From Acidiluteibacter ferrifornacis (GTDB lineage: Bacteria > Bacteroidota > Bacteroidia > Flavobacteriales_E > Vicingaceae): a DNA stretch of 64,000 nucleotides. A program made the translations under genes and the position numbers. Below, in pieces: positions 61,888 through 64,000 of the stretch (within the stretch, counting starts at the first letter, position 1; each line of letters opens with the position of its first letter). The stretch is taken from contig NZ_WWNE01000006.1 of the NCBI RefSeq assembly GCF_009909615.1, forward strand, positions 1 to 64,000, given 5' to 3'. A model generated the notes under the pieces. The model was not told the DNA's origin. It was given only the letters and a program-made list of their open reading frames with translations, and did not search any database.

Positions 61888-61895
61888 TAAATTTG
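61888..61895 (+). promoter_or_regulatory. -7 promoter element of the S41 peptidase gene
   Basis: TAAATTTG matches TAnnTTTG exactly, 22 bases before the ATG. A TTAAC at 61861 could serve as a weak upstream element. Confidence 0.5.
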
Positions 61896-61917
61896 GTTTC
61901 TTACAATTATTTACGAT

Positions 61918-63534
61918 ATGATAAAGGCCTTAAAAATCAGTTTCTGTGCAATTTTACTCTCAGGAATTGCTCCTACTTCATTGACTGCACAAACAATGAG
62001 TGCAGAACAAGAAAAAGGAATTCAAAAATTTAATACCCTATTAAGTATAGTTAATTATGCCTATGTAGACACGGTGAATAATTCGCAAATGGTAGATAAT
62101 GCGATTGTTGCCGTACTAAAAGAACTTGACCCTCACTCCGTGTACATACCCAAAGATGAACTTCAAAAAATGAATGAGCCTTTAGAAGGCAATTTCGAGG
62201 GTATTGGGATCCAGTTCAATATTTTAAATGATACTATTACTGTAGTTTCTCCAATTTCAGGAGGACCCTCTGAAAAGTTAGGAATACAGTCAGGTGATAA
62301 AATAGTGAATATCGAAGGTGAACTAGTCGCAGGTGTTAAAATTACCAATAGTGGCGTAGCTGATCGGCTAAGAGGTAAAAAAGGCTCGATGGTCAATGTT
62401 GAGATTAAGAGGACAGGTGAAAAGAAATTATTATCTTTTGATATAGAACGAGATAAAATTCCAATTTTCAGTTTGGATGCTGCTTATATGGCCACTCCAG
62501 AGATTGGATACATTAAAATAAATCGTTTTGCTAGAAATACAACTCAAGAGTTTGATGAGGCGCTTTTAAAATTGAAAAAAGAAGGACTAACTGACCTCAT
62601 TCTCGACTTAAGAGGCAATGGTGGTGGTTACTTAAACACTGCTTTTACTTTAGCAGATGAATTTTTGGGAGATAAGAAATTAATTGTTTACACCGAAGGA
62701 TTGAAACAAAGAAGAGAAAACTATGAAGCTACCAATAGAGGAAACTTTGAGAAAGGACGATTAGTCGTTTTGATTGACGAAGGATCAGCTTCAGCAAGCG
62801 AAATTGTTTCAGGAGCTATTCAAGATTGGGACAGAGGACTAATAATTGGACGAAGGTCCTTTGGAAAAGGACTGGTACAAAAACCATTTCCTCTTCCTGA
62901 CGGTTCAGCTGTTAGATTAACAACAGCTAAGTATTACACTCCTACAGGACGTTCCATTCAGAAGCCATATGAAGAAGGGAAAGACGCTTACTATAAAGAT
63001 ATTGTTAATCGATATAAACATGGAGAGTTATTTTCTTCTGATAGTATCAACTTTCCAGATTCCTTAAAATACTTCACCCCAAATCATAGAGTGGTATATG
63101 GTGGTGGTGGTATTATGCCTGATTTATTTGTGCCTATTGATACCTCACTTACTTCTGATTATAATTCTAAGCTAATTCGAACTGGCGCATACAATCAGTT
63201 TATATTAAATTACTTAGATAAGAATAGAAAAAAACTTTCAAATACCTATCCAACATTCAAAGAGTACAACTCTAATTTTGAGGTCAACAATGATTTATTA
63301 GAAGATTTTTACACATACGCTGAAAAAAAGAAAGACATTGAACGCAACTTAGAGGACATTGCAACGTCTGAGAGATTAATCAAAGTTCAATTAAAAGCAC
63401 TTTTAGCAAGAAACTTATTTGAAGTTTCAGAATACTTTGAAGTAATCAACGAGTTGAATGAAGCATACCAAGAAGCACTAAAAGTATTGCAGAATGACGA
63501 ATTCATGGGATTACTAGAAGACAATAAAAAATAG
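61918..63534 (+). CDS. S41-family C-terminal processing peptidase
   Basis: This 538-residue protein has a signal peptide (~1-25, ending LTAQ), an N-terminal helical part and a PDZ domain (~85-165, GIGIQFNILNDTITVVSPISGG, LGIQSGDKIVNIEG). The S41 catalytic core (~185-360) has the nucleophile Ser in DEGSASASEIVSGAIQD and the general base Lys in GRRSFGKGLVQ. The C-terminal extension is helical (~430-538). These periplasmic proteases trim C-termini or degrade misfolded proteins and can regulate peptidoglycan enzymes. The length fits the Bacteroidota CtpA-like family. It is transcribed from its own promoter. Confidence 0.93.
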   Translation: MIKALKISFCAILLSGIAPTSLTAQTMSAEQEKGIQKFNTLLSIVNYAYVDTVNNSQMVDNAIVAVLKELDPHSVYIPKDELQKMNEPLEGNFEGIGIQFNILNDTITVVSPISGGPSEKLGIQSGDKIVNIEGELVAGVKITNSGVADRLRGKKGSMVNVEIKRTGEKKLLSFDIERDKIPIFSLDAAYMATPEIGYIKINRFARNTTQEFDEALLKLKKEGLTDLILDLRGNGGGYLNTAFTLADEFLGDKKLIVYTEGLKQRRENYEATNRGNFEKGRLVVLIDEGSASASEIVSGAIQDWDRGLIIGRRSFGKGLVQKPFPLPDGSAVRLTTAKYYTPTGRSIQKPYEEGKDAYYKDIVNRYKHGELFSSDSINFPDSLKYFTPNHRVVYGGGGIMPDLFVPIDTSLTSDYNSKLIRTGAYNQFILNYLDKNRKKLSNTYPTFKEYNSNFEVNNDLLEDFYTYAEKKKDIERNLEDIATSERLIKVQLKALLARNLFEVSEYFEVINELNEAYQEALKVLQNDEFMGLLEDNKK

Positions 63535-63575
63535 TTCATAATTTTACACACAACTAACAATAAACTTTAATTAAA

Positions 63576-64000
63576 ATGAAAAACAACGTACTAATAGGAA
63601 TTGTAGCCGGAATCGGACTTTTGACCGTTATTAACTCTTACATGATTTTTACAGACAATGGTGTCGACTATCAAAAAACAGAAGCCGTAACACCAACTAA
63701 TAATATTGCAGCAACTCCTGCAAATCCAAATATGGATATCCAAAGTACTCCTGAAGTGCCTGCAGGTCCTTCTACTTCGATAAAATTTGAAGAAATGGAG
63801 CATGATTTTGGAACTATTGAACAAGACACAAAAAACACCAAGATTTTTAAGTTTACTAATACAGGTGAAAATCCATTGATAATTTCTAATGCAACTGGTT
63901 CGTGTGGATGTACCGTACCTAACTACCCAAGAAATCCAATCGCACCTGGAGAAACTGGAGAAATTGAAGTTGTTTATAGCCCAGGAAAACAGGTTAATCA
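63576..64000 (+). CDS. DUF1573-containing exported protein, 5' part (runs past window end)
   Basis: The frame opens at ATG 63576 and stays open to the window edge (141 full codons). The N-terminal hydrophobic helix (NNVLIGIVAGIGLLTVI) is a signal or anchor. A Pro/Thr/Asn-rich linker follows, then a DUF1573 domain: EMEHDFGTIEQDTKNTKIFKF, TNTGENPLIISNATGSCGCTV and PGETGEIEVVYSPGK. DUF1573 is an Ig-like fold of envelope proteins in Bacteroidota, related to ASH/MSP domains. The SCGC pair is typical, and the function is unknown. It lies 41 bases after the S41 peptidase gene, so it may share its transcript. Confidence 0.88.
   Translation, partial: MKNNVLIGIVAGIGLLTVINSYMIFTDNGVDYQKTEAVTPTNNIAATPANPNMDIQSTPEVPAGPSTSIKFEEMEHDFGTIEQDTKNTKIFKFTNTGENPLIISNATGSCGCTVPNYPRNPIAPGETGEIEVVYSPGKQVN

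Overview
The window is AT-rich chromosomal DNA from a member of the Bacteroidota, most likely a free-living (possibly marine) relative of the Flavobacteriales. The evidence is: many proteins ending in type IX secretion system (T9SS) type A sorting domains; a PorV/PorQ-family protein; a TonB-dependent receptor with an N-terminal carboxypeptidase-regulatory-like domain; several upstream regions with the Bacteroidota promoter box TAnnTTTG; and almost no Shine-Dalgarno sequences. I see no phage, transposase, integrase, CRISPR array, tRNA or rRNA. I support 42 genes, two of them cut by the window edges.

Region by region. (1) 1-10 kb: a tandem array of four paralogous T9SS cargo proteins, including a 2021-residue beta-helix protein. 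Copies three and four are one ~1.38 kb unit (promoter, signal peptide, adhesion domain, jelly roll, sorting domain, terminator) repeated head to tail. (2) 10-11.7 kb: a carboxyltransferase subunit of methylcrotonyl-CoA carboxylase type, closed by a bidirectional terminator. (3) 24-11.8 kb, minus strand: a tightly packed seven-gene envelope locus. In transcription order it holds an exported endonuclease/exonuclease/phosphatase-family protein, a large exported protein, an exported OB-fold protein, a lipoprotein, a TonB-dependent receptor, a PorV-like barrel and a beta-propeller lipoprotein. This is the best candidate here for an undescribed system; I read it as a surface capture and uptake machine, possibly for nucleic acid or nucleotides. 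(4) 24-35 kb: housekeeping and envelope genes (FAD oxidoreductase, SpoU rRNA methylase, BamA/TamA-like lipoprotein, symporter, RecR, a GT2 fusion). (5) 35-43.6 kb: a lipoyl E2 acyltransferase, a PorE-like TPR/propeller/carboxypeptidase-regulatory/OmpA protein, a DEDDh exonuclease, a FAH-family hydrolase, a saccharopine dehydrogenase-like protein and a DUF423 membrane protein.

(6) 43.6-52.6 kb: an exopolysaccharide locus with an AsnB-type amidotransferase, a GT4 glycosyltransferase, a Wza-like export lipoprotein, a Wzc-like tyrosine kinase with a Gly-Tyr tail, RfbC, a WecA/MraY-type initiating transferase and a lytic transglycosylase. It runs on into uvrA and a LOG-family gene. (7) 56.2-64 kb: a 226-bp non-coding gap with repeated TTATTAACAA motifs, two envelope proteins ending in SPOR-like domains, a DadA-like oxidase, an endonuclease-family lipoprotein, an S41 C-terminal processing protease and the start of a DUF1573 protein.

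The common theme is the outer membrane and cell surface: T9SS cargo, lipoproteins, beta-barrels, peptidoglycan-binding proteins and polysaccharide export. Assignments come from motif reading alone; no database search was run.
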